Shown here: one piece after another, positions 10,571-11,410 of the stretch | How the letters are laid out: each line of letters begins with the position of its first letter | Position numbering within the stretch: the stretch's first letter is position 1 | Assembly (NCBI GenBank): GCA_016873525.1 | Contig: VGXD01000042.1 | Coordinates: 1 to 11,410 of the forward strand | Direction of reading: 5' to 3' | DNA: 11,410 nt | DNA from: Nitrospira sp. | Lineage (GTDB): Bacteria; Nitrospirota; Nitrospiria; Nitrospirales; Nitrospiraceae | Program-made: the position numbers and the translations under genes | The notes under the pieces: model-generated | What the model was told of the DNA's origin: nothing | Database searches by the model: none | The model's input: only the letters and a program-made list of their open reading frames with translations

Positions 10571-10599
10571 AATCTAACACAACCACCCTCCCATGACAA
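10571..10599 (-). promoter_or_regulatory. Predicted sigma-70-type promoter for the argS-tgt-yajC-secDF operon
   Basis: On the minus strand, a -35 box TTGTCA (10594-10599; 5 of 6 match to TTGACA) is followed after exactly 17 bp by a -10 box TAGATT (10571-10576; 4 of 6 match to TATAAT), with a TG one base before it as in extended -10 promoters. Transcription would start near 10563-10566, giving a leader of about 40 nt. It lies in the only sizeable gap upstream of argS. No other pair in the gap fits as well. Confidence 0.6.
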
Positions 10600-10615
10600 G
10601 GATCGGGTTGGGCCA

Positions 10616-10633
10616 TTTTGCCTCTAGGCAAAA
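10616..10633. repeat. Perfect 7-bp hairpin over the glycosyltransferase stop codon
   Basis: TTTTGCC (10616-10622) and GGCAAAA (10627-10633) are exact inverted repeats around a 4-nt loop. On the minus strand the loop reads TAGA and holds the stop codon of the GT9 gene. The 3' arm ends in A and is followed by TGGCC, not a T run, so it is not a standard intrinsic terminator, though it could stabilise the mRNA 3' end. Confidence 0.45.
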
Positions 10634-11410
10634 GATCGGTAAAGCTGAAGCCCTTGCAAACAGGCTTCGAACACCGCCTCCGGCGACACGTTGAGGCAGG
10701 GTTTGTCCTTGCAGCGTTGCACCGCCTGCCAGCCCTGTCCCTGACACATGCAGGGGGGGCCGCTCAAAGCCCTGACGTGACCGCCGCGCGGAGCCCAGCG
10801 CCGGATCTCCGTCGGTCCGAACAAAGCGATGGTGGGCAGACGCAGCGACCCGGCCAGGTGCGTCAGGCCTGAGTCCTGTCCGAGAAACAAGTTCGCATGG
10901 GCCAGCAGCCCCGCTACCGACAGCAGCGGCAGGCGCTGAAAGACCGGCGGGGCAATCGCGCAAGACGCGGCCACTTCCGCAAGCCGCTCGCCATCGGCCG
11001 GGCCGCCGATCAGAACAGAAGCCATCCCGATGCTCCGAAGTCGTTCGATCACCTCTACGAACAACGATGGATCGCTGCACTTCTGCCGACTTCCGCTTCC
11101 AGGATGGAGGGCCACCAAGAGCCGTTCCCTGCCGACTCCCGCTTCCATCAATCTGGCCTCGGCCTCGTTCAACGCAGCATCGGGAAGACGGAGTGGAGCG
11201 TCATCGCTCGTCGCTTGGGCCAAGCCCTGCACGGTCTCCAGAAACCGATCGGCTTGGTGCATAGCCTTGCAATCGGACGAATGAGGGGATCGGATCACAA
11301 CACGTTCTACGCCCAGCCCGCGTATAGCCGCAAGCAGCCGCCCGTCCTGATCGGCCATCCAGCAGAGGGCCACGTCGCCACGGCCGAGCCAGTCCCCCAG
11401 CGCGTGACCG
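10624..11410 (-). CDS. GT9 glycosyltransferase, heptosyltransferase-like (5' end cut by window edge)
   Basis: This is a member of the ADP-heptose:LPS heptosyltransferase family (GT9, GT-B fold), which adds sugars to the lipopolysaccharide core on the cytoplasmic face of the inner membrane. The visible 261 residues are read from the right edge; the frame stays open to the edge, so an internal GTG at 11371-11373 is not the true start. Roughly 80-90 N-terminal residues are probably missing compared with the usual 340-350. Motifs in visible numbering: HPGSGS (102-107), the donor-binding GQDSGLTHLAG (177-187), and FGPT (197-200). Cysteines 220, 222, 233 and 238 near the C terminus match a pattern often seen in GT9 enzymes. 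The stop TAG lies 97-102 bp from the argS start. Family is secure; acceptor and donor (heptose or other) cannot be told, so no symbol is given. Confidence 0.93.
   Translation of the reverse strand, partial: GHALGDWLGRGDVALCWMADQDGRLLAAIRGLGVERVVIRSPHSSDCKAMHQADRFLETVQGLAQATSDDAPLRLPDAALNEAEARLMEAGVGRERLLVALHPGSGSRQKCSDPSLFVEVIERLRSIGMASVLIGGPADGERLAEVAASCAIAPPVFQRLPLLSVAGLLAHANLFLGQDSGLTHLAGSLRLPTIALFGPTEIRRWAPRGGHVRALSGPPCMCQGQGWQAVQRCKDKPCLNVSPEAVFEACLQGLQLYRSFA

Noticed and set aside
10654..10713. Cysteine cluster near the C terminus of the GT9 glycosyltransferase as a novel metal site
   Set aside because: Similar cysteine patterns before the final helix are common in GT9 heptosyltransferases, so this is family-typical.

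Overview
The window is GC-rich bacterial DNA, densely coding, with every supported gene on the minus strand, so the genes read from high to low coordinates. A GT9 heptosyltransferase-type glycosyltransferase, YajC and SecDF point to a Gram-negative (diderm) bacterium. The mix of a large PAS/HAMP sensor kinase with a sigma-54 response regulator, and the overall style of the proteins, suggests Nitrospirota or a related deep-branching group. That taxonomic guess is low confidence and comes from recognition, not from a search.

Layout in transcription order: (1) the 3' two thirds or more of a GT9 glycosyltransferase, cut by the window's right edge (10624-11410). (2) An 87-102 bp gap with a good sigma-70-type promoter and an 11-bp palindrome. 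(3) argS, tgt, yajC, secD and secF (10521 down to 4568), closely packed with gaps of -4 to 41 bp, probably one operon. It makes arginyl-tRNA synthetase, the queuosine tRNA-guanine transglycosylase and the SecDF-YajC accessory complex of the Sec translocon. (4) A 90 bp gap. (5) A two-component system: a 1059-residue membrane histidine kinase (dCache-like sensor, HAMP, three PAS, HisKA, HATPase) and an NtrC-type sigma-54 activator whose start overlaps the kinase stop by ATGA. The regulator runs off the left edge just as its Fis-type DNA-binding domain begins.

Most of this is conserved core biology. The tgt-yajC-secD-secF order is widespread, and the SecDF-YajC proteins work together at the inner membrane. 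The least ordinary item is the regulator: between its AAA+ domain and the DNA-binding domain it carries four cysteines spaced C-X4-C-X10-C-X2-C. This looks like a metal- or redox-binding site and could give the system a cytoplasmic input besides the periplasmic one. I saw no mobile element, CRISPR array, tRNA, rRNA, phage gene or evident new multi-gene system. The long plus-strand ORFs are mirror images of real minus-strand genes.
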